DNA of 64,000 nucleotides, taken from the NCBI GenBank assembly GCA_003254925.1, contig QANZ01051348.1:118630-182629 (forward strand). Reading direction: 5' to 3'. The notes below the pieces were generated by a model, which worked only from the letters and a program-made list of their open reading frames with translations, searched no databases and was not told the DNA's origin. Position 1 is the stretch's first letter. Every line of letters starts with the position of its first letter. A program made the position numbers and the translations under genes. Origin of the DNA: Chamaecrista fasciculata. Its lineage: Eukaryota; Streptophyta; Magnoliopsida; Fabales; Fabaceae. Shown in pieces: positions 36,701-47,812 of this stretch.

Positions 36701-39700
36701 TCTTTTTCTTTTTTTATATATAGGTTGGGCGAGGATCTCGTGGCGATGTCACAATCTTGCCAACATTGGTTATAAACGATGTTCAATATCGAGGTATATA
36801 TGTTACTTATTACTATCTACTTGAATTCTCAGATCTGTTCTCTATAAACACTTTGTCTCTTGTGTCTATTTTGCTCTTACCTTATCAGTTTGTTGGCTAA
36901 CTGGTTAATGCACTAAATTATTTGACTTTATAGAAAATATATGACGTTTATCACAATTCTAAAGATTTTGGTTTGTTTTCTCTAAAGGAAAATTGGATAG
37001 AACTGCTGTCCTAAAGGCTATATGTTCTGGATTTAAGGAGACTACTGAACCTGCAGTCTGTTTAAGTGGAGGTTGGTGCATCCATTTTTCTTTTCTTTTC
37101 TTTTTTTTTGGGTTTCCGGTGCCAAAAATCTGGACTCGACCTGTGTCACGCACCTGATTGTAGTATGAGAGGTTTTTCAACAGGAATAACTGCATTCACA
37201 ATTTTCATTATTTGAATTGCCTTTGTTGAATGATTCTCAAACTTCAGATAAATTACTAAAAGTGCTTGATATTGTACTTGGTTTGTGTTTATCAGATATT
37301 GAAACTAATGAATGCCTTGAAAGAAATGGAGGATGTTGGCAGGACAGAAGTGCTAACATAACTGCTTGCAAGGTACATATAGATAAGGAATTTCAAGTAA
37401 TGTCCTCTGTTTTTCTTTTTAAGGTCAAAATCTGTTTTGGTCCTCAAATTTTTCCATTTGTTTCGACGTTAGTCCAAAATGTGATTCCGTCTGGTTTCTG
37501 TCATTTTCTTTGACTTGGAAAGTTAAGATGAACAATTTTATTCTCTTACATGTCATAATAAGTGAGTTAGGAGAAAGAGAAAGAGAATTCTTCCTTTTTC
37601 ATCATAAACTGGAGATAAATTTCTGGACTATTTTTCTATCTAAGAAGAAAGATTTTTCTTCCTCATTCTTTCAATTCACTTATTATGACATGTATGAGAG
37701 AAAAGTTTTCCGGTTCAAGTTTCCAACTTAGTGATAACACAGAAACCAACCAAAATCATGTCTTGGACTAACTATAGAACAACAAAAAGTTTGAGGACCA
37801 AAATGAAGTTTTGAACTTTTTTTAATCTAAAATTGGTATCATTTATGAAATATTCTATACATATAAATCATGATCAACGAATTGCTTACATTTGGCACCA
37901 AAATGATGGTGAAACATATCGTTTTTGTCAGGATACTTTCAGGGGAAGAGTTTGTCAGTGCCCCATTGTAAATGGTATTGTGTATAGAGGTGATGGTTAT
38001 ACATCTTGTGAAGGTATACATTTGTCCTTTTGACAAATATTTGTATTGAAGTTACTTTATTGGATATTTGGTATTAATTTGAATACTTTTTAGTAACTTA
38101 GCATCATATTATGAATTATGATCTTCTTAAAAGCATTCTTTCACATATCATAATTCTATTGAATTACCTTACATCAAGTTCTTAAAAGCTGTGCTTATTA
38201 AGATTGAAAAACCATTCATCAATTTGCTAATATTTTCATGATGTGGTCTTTTCCTTTATTGACAGCTACTGGAGCTTCAAGATGTTCAGTAAACAATGGA
38301 GGTTGTTGGTCAGAAACAAGAAATGACTTAAAGGCATCAGCTTGCTTAGTTCAGTATTGCTTATCTTAACCTTCAGTTCTTTTTTTCTTTTTCTTAGTAG
38401 TAATTGTAAAAGATTGATTTGACCACTTTCCTTGACATAATGAATCATGTCTTACTGAATTCCCTTTTTGTGTTTAGGAGTACAAAGCAAGTGGCTGTCA
38501 ATGCCCAGATGGCTTTTCTGGGGATGGATATAATTGTGAAGGTAATTTTTTATCGACTAAAATGCACTTAACACCCATGAGTTTAAAATTTAACAGATAG
38601 ATCTCTTGAGCTCCTTGAACTTTCAACTATGATCACTTAACATTTTTAAATAACTTCACCTTCTTGATACAAAGTGGTATTGAAAGATTGACACAAGGGT
38701 GCTCAGTGTGATAGAAGTTGAAAACTCACGGAATCTGTCTGCAAACTTTTAAAACTTATGGATGTCTCAAGCCCCTAACTTAAGTTCAAGAGTTCTAGTG
38801 TGCATTTTAGCCTTTTTTTTTTTATATTCTGCTATTTGAAGTTCAAGACTGTTTCCAATCTTTTTCCAATATTGTGTTGTTTTAAGACACCGATCCATCA
38901 ATCTGACACTTCTGTTTCGCAGATATCGATGAATGTAAGGAAAGTAATGTTTGTGGGTGTAAGGGTTGCACCTGCAAGAACACTTGGGGTAGTTATGAAT
39001 GCAAGTGTAAGGGAGATCTTTATATAAAAGGGCAAGATGTTTGCATTGGTAAGATAATAATGCATTCATTTATTTACATAAACACTTGATTTAAACACTT
39101 GAAAATCATCTGAATACTCATTAAATTTGCAGCAAGAGTAAAAATCAGCTCATTCTTTCCGATCTACAACTATAATCATTTTAAATTTGTTATTTATCAG
39201 TCATTACACTGCTTATTTCATGATGACCGGTGTTTGGTTCAAAATTAACCAAAAGATATCACACAAAGATCTATCTATATGTTTATTCAAAGATGGATTT
39301 GTTGCTGAAACATCATTTTGGTCCTCGAACCGTAGGGCGAATTCCGTTTTGATTTTCAAACTATTTTTTTTGTTCCATTTTGGTCCTCAAACTTTTCCAT
39401 TAATTTCATTGTTAGTCTAAAACTTGATTCCGTCATGTTTCTGCCATTATAAACACTTGATCTAAACGATTTCTTTTTCATACATGTCCTAATAAGTAAG
39501 TTGATAGAAAAAAGTATATTTATTCCTTCTTTGAAAAAAAAACCAACTACAAATTCATCTCAAATTTGTAACTAAGAAAAAAAAAAATATATTTATTCAT
39601 TCATATCAGCTGTCTAGATCAGAAATAACGGTAGAAACTAGACGGAACCATATTTTTTTTTACTAAAATTGAACAAATAGGTAAGTTTGAGGAATGAAAT

Positions 39701-40686
39701 AGAACAAAAAAAACAAGTTTAAAAATCAAAACCAAATTTATCCCATAGTTCGAGGACTAAAATAAAGTTTTGACCAATGATTATATATGATCTGCTTGTA
39801 AATATGTACCACATTCTGCTTGTAAATACAGCATTTTGATGGCTGCTTGTGTTCTTATTTCTATTGACAATTCTAATCTCACAAACATAACATTTCCTTG
39901 AAGCAAAGACTGATTTTGAATGATTGTTACAGAAAGAGAAGGATCAAATTCTGGTGGGTTCCTGGCAGTTCTTTTCATTGTAATTGTAGTGGGAGCTGGC
40001 ATAGCTTGTTATATATTCTACAAATACAGGCTCCGGGTATGATTATATTGTTAAGAGTAAACTAATAAATTGGTCTTTGAAAGATCATCAAATTAACAAT
40101 TCGGTCTCTAAAAGATTGAAATACACGGTTCATTCCATGAAAGATTAAAACGGTATACTTTTTAGTCTTTAAAGATTAAAAAGTATACTATTTAGTCCAT
40201 AAAAAGGATTAATAAGTATACTATTTTAATCTTTCAAGGACTAAACTGTGTATTTCAATCTTTCAGAGACCGAGTTGTCAGCTTAGTGATCTTTGAAGGA
40301 CCTAATTATTAGTTTACTCTATTGTTAATTACTTGAAAAATTCTCTATTCTCATACTCACACATGTGTATGCATCCATGCATGTTTATAAATTAGAGAAA
40401 ATATATTTTTCAGTCCCTGAATTTGTCCCTAAACTAAGGTTTAGTCATTAGATATTAGAAATACACTTTTTAGTCCATGATAATTTGATAAAGACTCTAA
40501 TGCTTGAGCTGTTAAATGAAAAAATAAAATTAATAAAATATCTGATGTGGTTTACATTTTTTTTTCCTTTTGCAGTATCACATGAACTCAGAGATCATGT
40601 CTATCATGTCACAATATATGCCAATTGACGAGCATAACACTGAAGTTTCACCTGAAACTCAACCTCTACGACCAAGCTCAGTATAA
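33713..40686 (+). CDS. vacuolar sorting receptor (VSR/BP-80 family, VSR5-7-like)
   Basis: Twelve coding exons: 33713-34004, 35144-35830, 36503-36591, 36724-36793, 36988-37071, 37296-37372, 37932-38013, 38266-38348, 38478-38541, 38923-39048, 39933-40036, 40576-40686. They give 622 aa, normal for the family. Order: signal peptide (1-22), protease-associated domain (about 50-165, with [19 protein letters not shown]), the central VSR domain ([33 protein letters not shown]), and EGF-like repeats including a calcium-binding type ([13 protein letters not shown]). A transmembrane helix spans about 558-580, followed by a 40-residue cytosolic tail. The receptor carries soluble cargo with vacuolar signals between Golgi/TGN and prevacuolar compartment. 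The tail motif is YMPI (600-603) instead of the usual YMPL. Wording such as [13 protein letters not shown] and QLCVHRV favours the VSR5-7 clade. Confidence 0.95.
34430..35035. repeat. MITE relics in VSR intron 1
   Basis: The phrase for 'tttgaggactaag...gttttgacc' (34545-34578), a TTTGATACC block (34605-34690) and 'gttcaagggccaaaacaaagttttaacc' (34995-35024) are pieces of the two MITE families seen intact elsewhere. They are probably nested and partly deleted; borders are unclear. Confidence 0.45.
35902..36303. mobile_element. Mutator-type MITE in VSR intron 2, perfect 9-bp TSD
   Basis: The element runs from GGTTTAAACCCCATTTTGA to the inverse end (TCAAAATGACGGTTTCGCC), 402 bp. It is flanked on both sides by TATTTTTTA (35893-35901 and 36304-36312). 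The arms are inverse copies through the central pair TTTCTCTCTCAT / ATGAGAGAGAAA. There is no ORF. Confidence 0.88.
37421..37815. repeat. MITE in VSR intron 6
   Basis: Same family as 35902-36303: left end GGTCAAAATCTGTTTTGGTCC and inverse right end GGACCAAAATGAAGTTTTGAAC, with inner arms TTTATTCTCTTACATGTCATAA / TTATGACATGTATGAGAGAAAA. The target duplication is blurred in T-rich flanks. Confidence 0.75.
39310..39777. repeat. MITE in VSR intron 10
   Basis: Left phrase CATTTTGGTCCTCGAAC and right inverse GTTCGAGGACTAAAATAAAG frame a copy of the same family. The inner arms contain the TTTCTTTTTCATACATGTCC-type sequence and its worn inverse. Confidence 0.7.
40055..40319. mobile_element. GAGTAAAC-family MITE in VSR intron 11, perfect 9-bp TSD
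   Basis: A 265-bp element begins GAGTAAACTAATAAATTGG and ends with the inverse CCTAATTATTAGTTTACTC. It is flanked by identical TATTGTTAA copies (40046-40054 and 40320-40328). This fixes the borders for the family that also sits in the X8 introns and marks it as Mutator-like. Confidence 0.9.
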
Positions 40687-41740
40687 GGTATTACATTTTT
40701 GATTGTTCTGTTTTCCTTTTGGTTAATTGCATTTCAAAAAAGTGAGTTTTCAAGAACTCGAGTTTTTTTAATAGATATAAAAAAGGCAGTCATGTTGCCA
40801 TTTTTTTAAAATATTCTCCTCCTAATTCAATGGTTGGAAATAATACTTGAGCAGTTGAGCTTTGAGGTTTTGGGTGTTTGTAGGCAAGCTCTTATAGAAA
40901 CTATTGAAAATTGAAAAGGTGGCAAAGGGTAACAAAATTCTGATTTGAAAGAAAAACAAAAACAAAATTTGTTATTTTTTGCCACTTTTTTTTGAAGGAA
41001 AAAAAAATTCCAAACGCACTTTGAAGTGAATCATTAAAGAATTAAGATTGGTAGTTTGAAAAATCCTAGATTGATAACTCCTAAAAGTACTTGAGCTAAA
41101 AAAATTGCAAAAAAAACTAAAATGCTCTACCCCAGAGTTTTAAAAATTGACAGATATATCATTTCAACTTTCAAATAAGTTAACAGATAGCGCTTGAACT
41201 TCTAAAATACAAAGGCCATTTAGAGGTACTATATGATCGAAGTTAAAAGCTCAGGAATTGTGAATATCATTTTATTTGAAAGTTGAGAAGATTTGTCTAG
41301 CAACTTTAAGTGATAGAAGTTAAAAATTTAAGGGATCTATCTGTCAACTTTAAAAACTCATAAATATATTATGCCTCTAGCCTAAAAGTCGGATCCAAAT
41401 GCATTTTAGCCAATATACATCCTTATCTTATCTTGCATTATTGGCCTTTGAGCTTGTTTCTATGGAGAAGATCACAATCCTTGAATTTATATATATAGCT
41501 ACCATTTGCAGAAATCAGAGCTAAAAGGGCCACTTTAATGGAAGAATCCAATGCAGCTTTGAAGTTGATTGATTATAATTTATAATGTGATATTGCAAGA
41601 CTACACAAATTTTCCTCATAGAAATGCTTTTGGACAGTTTACTTGAGATGTAAATGTAAAGCATGTATTGTATAAGTATGGAACTATGCTACTTTTGTAT
41701 TAAAAAACAAATAACAATAAAGTAACTATATTTATCTGTC
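40687..41740 (+). other. VSR 3' UTR with a probable intron
   Basis: Directly after the stop, G|GTATTA looks like a donor and TTTGCAG at 41505-41511 an acceptor. That would put the last UTR exon at about 41512-41740, with AATAAA at 41716-41721 as the polyadenylation signal. The intervening 0.8 kb has no coding signal. Confidence 0.45.
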
Positions 41741-42897
41741 AAATTTTGGTTATATACATAGCAGTGTTTTGAAATTTCTTTGATATGAAAAGATATGTTA
41801 CTATTCCATCTAATTTGACCAAATGTCGTAAATAGTTTCATCATTTTTTTAGTTTTAAAATATATTATATATTATATATTTGTTAATAATAAAATTGATC
41901 AATGTATATATATATATTGAATATCTCTAAAATGTAAGTTGCCATTGTTTTAAGCGATGCCTAAGGCCTACACTAACTAATGTCTTTGTTTTTATCAAAT
42001 CTTCAACATAATACTACTTGTATAATTAGGAAAAACTTGAAGTTGTTTAAACACTTCGTATCATACCCAGGCTTACCCAACGTGTTATTATGTAACAATA
42101 AGGCATGATTAGTTTAAAGAAAAAAAATAAGATAATTTTTTCCTATTAATATGAAGCTAGTTGGTTTGGTTAAGTTTTAATTTCACTCCAATGGACAACC
42201 AAATTAAATTGATTATACTTTTCTATGTAAAAGCATAATAAAACTATTTATTTTGAGAGTTTAAACTCTGATCGGGAAAATTACTCACATTTAATATTCA
42301 ATAATGTCTCAAACAAAATCATATCTAAAAGATTGTTTCACCTATTTGTATGGCTTAAAAAATTTGGCTGCAACACAAAACTTACACAAACACGCACACA
42401 TATATATAGAATGTACTAAAGATGCACATAACAGGAATATCACTTAAATTAGATGTCAAAAGATGCACAAAAGTAGGAGGAAGTAAATTAGAAAAAATGT
42501 GGATTCAGCTTCACATATCTTGTTTTCTGAAAAACACTGTACTAAAATAAAATAAAGTATTTTTTCCAGCATTTATGACTTCCATTTTCACCCAAAAAAA
42601 AGCATCATCACAGTTTTCACAAAAATAAACCTTCCTAAATACCTAAAGGCAAGCATTCATACTTTTGTAGAAGGAAGAGGTAAAGAAATTAGAAAGATAA
42701 ATGCATTCCCATCACCATTCACCAACTAGTTCAGAACATAACTAAGGTTTTCCAGTTTTCCTTTTGGTATGGACTCATATTAAGTTCAGTTTGAAATGAG
42801 TCCATACATTAACATTCAAAAGATTATTTATTCAATGGTAATAAGGGAGCAAAAGCTAAATTGAGACAAGTCATTGAGAACATAACAGATGAAAAGG
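41741..42897. other. intergenic stretch between convergent VSR and HD-ZIP genes
   Basis: AT-rich DNA with no supported gene. The right-hand few hundred bases (from about 42700) are likely the 3' UTR of the minus-strand HD-ZIP gene. Confidence 0.5.
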
Positions 42898-45800
42898 CTA
42901 ATCTGCAGTTGCTTTCAAAGCGACCTTCATCTTCTGGACAGTTGAGCTTATGAGTGTATTGACAGTGGCCACAGTTTCCATGTTGAATTGCCTCATTGCT
43001 GAAGAGCTGCAAACCAATATCTGGAAAGCCACAGTAACAAGAGATCCTTCCGGGCGGCTTCCATTTGAACTGCTAGCTTCTCCGGCAGCTGGGTTGGCTT
43101 TAGCTCGGGAGATCACAATGCCCGAAGGAAGAATTGGCACTCTAGAAGTGTCTTCTCCCCTTGCAGCCAAATTAATCACCGGTACATCAACTGGAGCATA
43201 CACAACCATAGATCCACTCTCATCGGTGATAGTTTCTTGAAGAATCAGCACATTGAACTCAGTGGGGATGAAGGGCTGTTCCACATGAACAATTGAAGTT
43301 AATTGAAGCAACAGCAGCATGAATCATTTTTAGGAATTTAAAGTCATGTGATACTTTGTTCATCCCTTAATGACTCTGAAATGACCCTATGTCTCTATTT
43401 CAAGGAACATATAAACTGCAACTTGGAAAAAAATTAAGCTAAACGTATTTGCATCATTGATACATAATTCTAGAATAAGAGAGGGCAGTTACCCGAATAA
43501 CTGATATGCAGTTCCCAGGATTGCTTCCATTTGAGATGTGTGCAATTTCATGCGCTGGATTTCCAAGGGAAAGAATATCCCACTGACAGAAAATAGAGCA
43601 AATTATTGATGATTATGCATTACTGTACAAATATTTGGCACCAATTAGAAGTGAACTTGTGAAATAAAGAATGCTAAGAATGTGAACCTGAATTCTTTTC
43701 GTCTCATCTTTGAAGAAGTCAAAAACAGTCTGGTGTGGAATCGGAAGTAGAAAGGAGGTAGCAGCAGTGACGATCATGCCAGTTGGTTGACCTATAACTG
43801 TGTTTTTCCGAACAGAAACCCTAACCCCACTATTAGTTGCCTCAGATGAGTGAGGGAAGTCCATCTTACCTGACATGTTTAAAACTCGAGAGAAGTCCTT
43901 GACCATTCGATGAGCAAGGTTCATAATGCTCCTCCTTCCATGAGGTAAAGTGATCACTGAACAATGTTTGTCATATTTAGCCATAAACAACTAAACATTT
44001 AATTGATTGGAGATAAAATAAAAAGAAAAAAGTAAGGGAGATTAAGAGTAACCTCCTCGAGCCTCTTCCTGAGGTATATTTTCATCCAAGGCATATTTAA
44101 ATCTTTCACACATTCTATGGAGTGTCAAGACCCATCTTTGTGCTCCATAAGCAAAATCGCCAGAAATAAGTTCTCTGTATAACCGATGAGTTTGGATTTT
44201 ATCATCTACTTCCACATGTTCTACCCAAGTAACCTATCAAAAAAAAGGCATACAAGTGTCAGCAATATGATAAGTAGACCACGTCCAGCATTACAACCAT
44301 CATAGTAACAGATGAGTACATTTATCCTGTCCTGTGTCAAAAACACAGTAACCACTCACCTTGGAGAACCCATTGGGCATTTCATGAATCATAAAGCCAG
44401 AAGGAAATTTCCATACGTGAGAAACAGGGGCATTATCTCTTAGGGTATCAAATGACACATCTGCTATTGCCCACACTCCTACTTCAAGTTGTAGACAGTA
44501 GCGAATGAAGCAGAATTCACGAGGTGGTACCAAAGGTGAAAGAATATGCATTTCTTCATACATCTGCAATATGAGTCAGCACTTGTCATTAAATCAATAG
44601 ACTTCAGATGGAAAAGACCTTACCTTAAGCAAGGCTTGCACAAAAACATACCACCAGCATGGTTCCAGATCGGTTATCCAGTGATCCAATATCAAGGACG
44701 TCAATTGTTTGAGCTTTTGTAACAATTGTTGGGAAAATATTAAGCCATTTTTCCTAGAAAGATATGTATCGCACAGTTGTGAATATTATTTCTAGCAACA
44801 TTTTTAAATAATGGGAAATTATAGACAGGAAATAATTAACCAAAAATATTTAAACTTTAAAATACTTACTGGATCTAAGAACATGTCGACCAATTGCATT
44901 GCATTCATGCAAACTACTCGTGAATCTTTGGTTGCTTCTTCATGTGCATTGGAACCTCTAAAGTGACTAACCCTAGGAGATATCCTTTCATAATTATCCT
45001 GACTAAGAACATATTGTTCATCAGCAGAGGACCTGATCCATAAGGGCTCATTGATACGCAAAATCTTAATCAATTCATCCATGGCAGTTCTGGCAGCATC
45101 AAACATCATTTCCTTTTCGACATCTGTAACTTCACCAATTAAAATGGGCAATATCTCATCATCTGTAGCTGAAAGAGGTGAACCATTGTTCATGTCAACA
45201 CCAGCACTTCCAATCCCTAGGTTTAGGGGATTTCTTGGTGACAGAGCCAATGGAGATCCTAAGACAGGAGCCGTTGGGTCTAACTCTGATATCGGTTTGC
45301 CAAGATACCTTGCAAGAAGGCTTGATACTCGCTCAAACTGAAAAACAATCCATATACTACCCTTTCGTTAGAAAAATATTAAATAAGTGATCCACAATAA
45401 AAGAAAAATACGGAGAATCAGATGCAAAGGGTTGTAAAAGAGAACTGATTAAACTATAAAACTAACCTCCTGTTTTAGTTGTACATTTTCTTGCTGCAGC
45501 TTCGATAAATGATGCTGGTGCTCTTCTTCCCCATAGGGTGGACCCCCACAAGATGAGCAGGCCATGTTCTTCAGTGCCTCTCTGAAGGCTAGGTTTTCAC
45601 AGTGCATTCTTTCATTTTCAACCCGAAGAACATTGTTATCTGCTCGCTCATTCTGAGTCTGATGATTGCACATGTATAAAATGATTAGCCTTACTCAGCT
45701 AGGGATACAAAAGAATTTACCTTGAGTGAAGTATCAGACAAAGAAAGTAGACCCTTAACTACCTTTGTTTGTGTTCTCTTATTCTGGAACCAAAATTTTA

Positions 45801-46945
45801 TTTGTCTTGGCTCCAACCCAAGCTCCCTTCCTAAATGTCGCCGTTGATTTTCGTCTGGGTGAGGGCACTCCTTAAAAAATCTTCATTTATGAAAATCCCA
45901 ATTAGTCAATAGTGTAAAGGAGAATGAGTAAATGCAAAATAACAAGAAAATAAATACGGTGATACGCATAAGATACATAGACATGGACAAAGGACACAAG
46001 ACCAGATACGACAACATCGCAAAATCCAAAAATTCAAGCATGGATACTATTAAATGGTGTCAGAGTGTAGTAAATGTCTCTATCTAGAACATGTCTGACT
46101 TGAACATGTTGCCATTCCTATCATACAAGAAACATAAAACAGGCATATATGTTTGACAAAATTTAGGATTGTACTATTCGAAAACTCCAAGCCAATACAA
46201 GTACACTATATTATTTATAAACCTTCTCCCCACCCCCGAAATAACGGGGAGAAAAAGACAGACAAGAAACATAACAAACATCATAACGAACATCTATGGA
46301 TTATCTGAAAGGTAAACCTTCCAATCCATTTGTCGGGATACATAAAACACCTACAAAATTAAGAGAATGCTGCTTTAAACATAAAAGCATGTTGCTCAAT
46401 TTTAAGAGACAGAACACACAAATTTCTAGAAACACATCATGTCCAAAGCCCTAAAAATGCAAGTAAAGCAAAACCAATGTCATCAAGGGCATCAAATCGA
46501 GCGAAGATACAGGACTTCTCGATTCAAACAAAATTAATCATCATTTAGATCGTAAAACGAATGTGTGGGAATGACCGGCTGCCACACCAACATATAAAAA
46601 AGAAGAGGAACCATCAATCCCCTCGATTGAAACAAGCGATATGAACTTAAAACAAAAATCGCGAAAGCTTCGCCAAAATTTCATCAGCTATGGTTCTCAA
46701 AAGTGTATCAATCAACAGTCTCTATAACTTCTCCATCTCAGAAACTCTACCAGTTAACCAAATGAAACATCAACCCTAAAAATAACATTATTATCAAACA
46801 AGCAAGAGTGATCTTACGCTTCGAGCTGCGCTATCTGGTAAGGTGTGTGACGATGGTAGATCCGTTTTCCCTTGCGAGAGCCATTAGGGTCTTGATCACC
46901 CCCACTCCCACCACTCCCACCCATTCCCATTGCAAAGTTCATCAT
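42898..46945 (-). CDS. HD-ZIP class IV transcription factor (homeodomain, zipper, START)
   Basis: Ten exons (complement): 46818-46945, 45763-45880, 45467-45658, 44870-45337, 44652-44753, 44360-44563, 44053-44233, 43688-43956, 43493-43582, 42898-43275. They give 709 aa, the family's usual size. The homeodomain spans about 26-85 ([17 protein letters not shown], then [10 protein letters not shown] and [18 protein letters not shown]). A zipper with the class IV loop follows, carrying CSSCGGPP at 116-123. The START domain spans about 215-450 ([51 protein letters not shown]) and the START-associated region runs to the end ([17 protein letters not shown]). Such proteins act in the nucleus, mostly in epidermal cells, on L1-box promoters. 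KRTQTKTQ in place of the common RRTQMKAQ, and features of the SGKMDFP region, recall the Arabidopsis HDG8-10 group, but clade placement is tentative. Confidence 0.95.
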
Positions 46946-47053
46946 TCTAAAATCTCACAAAGAAATGGACCTGCAAAGACTAAATCTTACTCCTCTCTAG
47001 CTTTACTCTATGCTTTCTCTCCGGGGTTTGTGAATTCTCAGGGCTATAAGTTG

Positions 47054-47061
47054 TTTATATA
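47054..47061 (-). promoter_or_regulatory. TATA box of the HD-ZIP IV gene
   Basis: TATATAAA on the minus strand, 109 bp upstream of the start codon, leaving a leader of about 80 nt. No closer or better TATA was seen. Confidence 0.5.
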
Positions 47062-47812
47062 CAAACCAACTAGCCAAACCTAGGGTCTTCACAATACCTT
47101 AGTTGAGGGTTAACATATAGGGATCAGCGGCCACGGGGCAAAGACACAATGGGCAAACCCTACTAAAGGTAAAGTAGAAAAAAAAAAAAAGTAGAAAAAA
47201 AAAAAAAGAAACAAAAAAAAATTGGATCACTACTGATTCTGGACTGATCCTGGACTAGAAATTTGGATTTGGATTCTTAGAAAGGGTTTTTTAGGAAAAT
47301 TAAAAGTGAAAATCATCCCCAAGCAATAGGTACCAGGTAAAATACAGACAACATTGAGGAATATAAAAAGGGCCAGAAAAATAATGTAAAAGGAGAAATA
47401 GATTACCATAATTGGGATATAATGAAGGGATTAAGTGCACATTGTAACGGAAGCACCTCGAACCCTTCCATCTGCAGAAGCTGCCAAATACCATGAACTG
47501 AAAAACAAAATAAAATCAGTATAGAGAGAGAAAGAGAGTGCGTTTGTGTGTAAATGCAGCAGAAAAACAGGATTCGGATTTTGATCAAACCAGATTTTGT
47601 TGCCCACAGTAAGGAAAAATTGAGTGCCGTGTGAACCACATTTCTTGTCGCGATTACAGAAGAGGAAGACGAGTGATTTTTAGAGTAGTAGAAATGGTGG
47701 TTTCTGGGTTAGCTTGTAGTCAAAGAAACGCAGTTCTTAGGGTTTGTGTGTACACTTGGAAGAGGAAGACGATGAAATGGAACAAAAAGAAGAAAGGACG
47801 AGAAAAGAAAAG
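47062..47812. other. upstream region of the HD-ZIP IV gene
   Basis: Holds two long A-runs joined by GTAG (47173-47210), a (GA)n tract (47522-47538) and the L1-box. Short ORFs here are unsupported. Minus-strand transcripts with an upstream non-coding exon are possible but not shown. Confidence 0.4.
47551..47558 (+). promoter_or_regulatory. L1-box (TAAATGCA) upstream of the HD-ZIP IV gene
   Basis: An exact L1-box consensus (TAAATG[C/T]A), the binding site of HD-ZIP IV proteins, lies about 490 bp upstream of the TATA box. Known epidermal HD-ZIP IV genes carry such boxes for auto- or cross-regulation. The same 8-mer occurs several times by chance in this AT-rich window, so the link is only suggestive. 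Confidence 0.35.

Noticed and set aside
44819-45341. Plus-strand ORFs over the START region
   Set aside because: They are antisense shadows of HD-ZIP IV exon 4.
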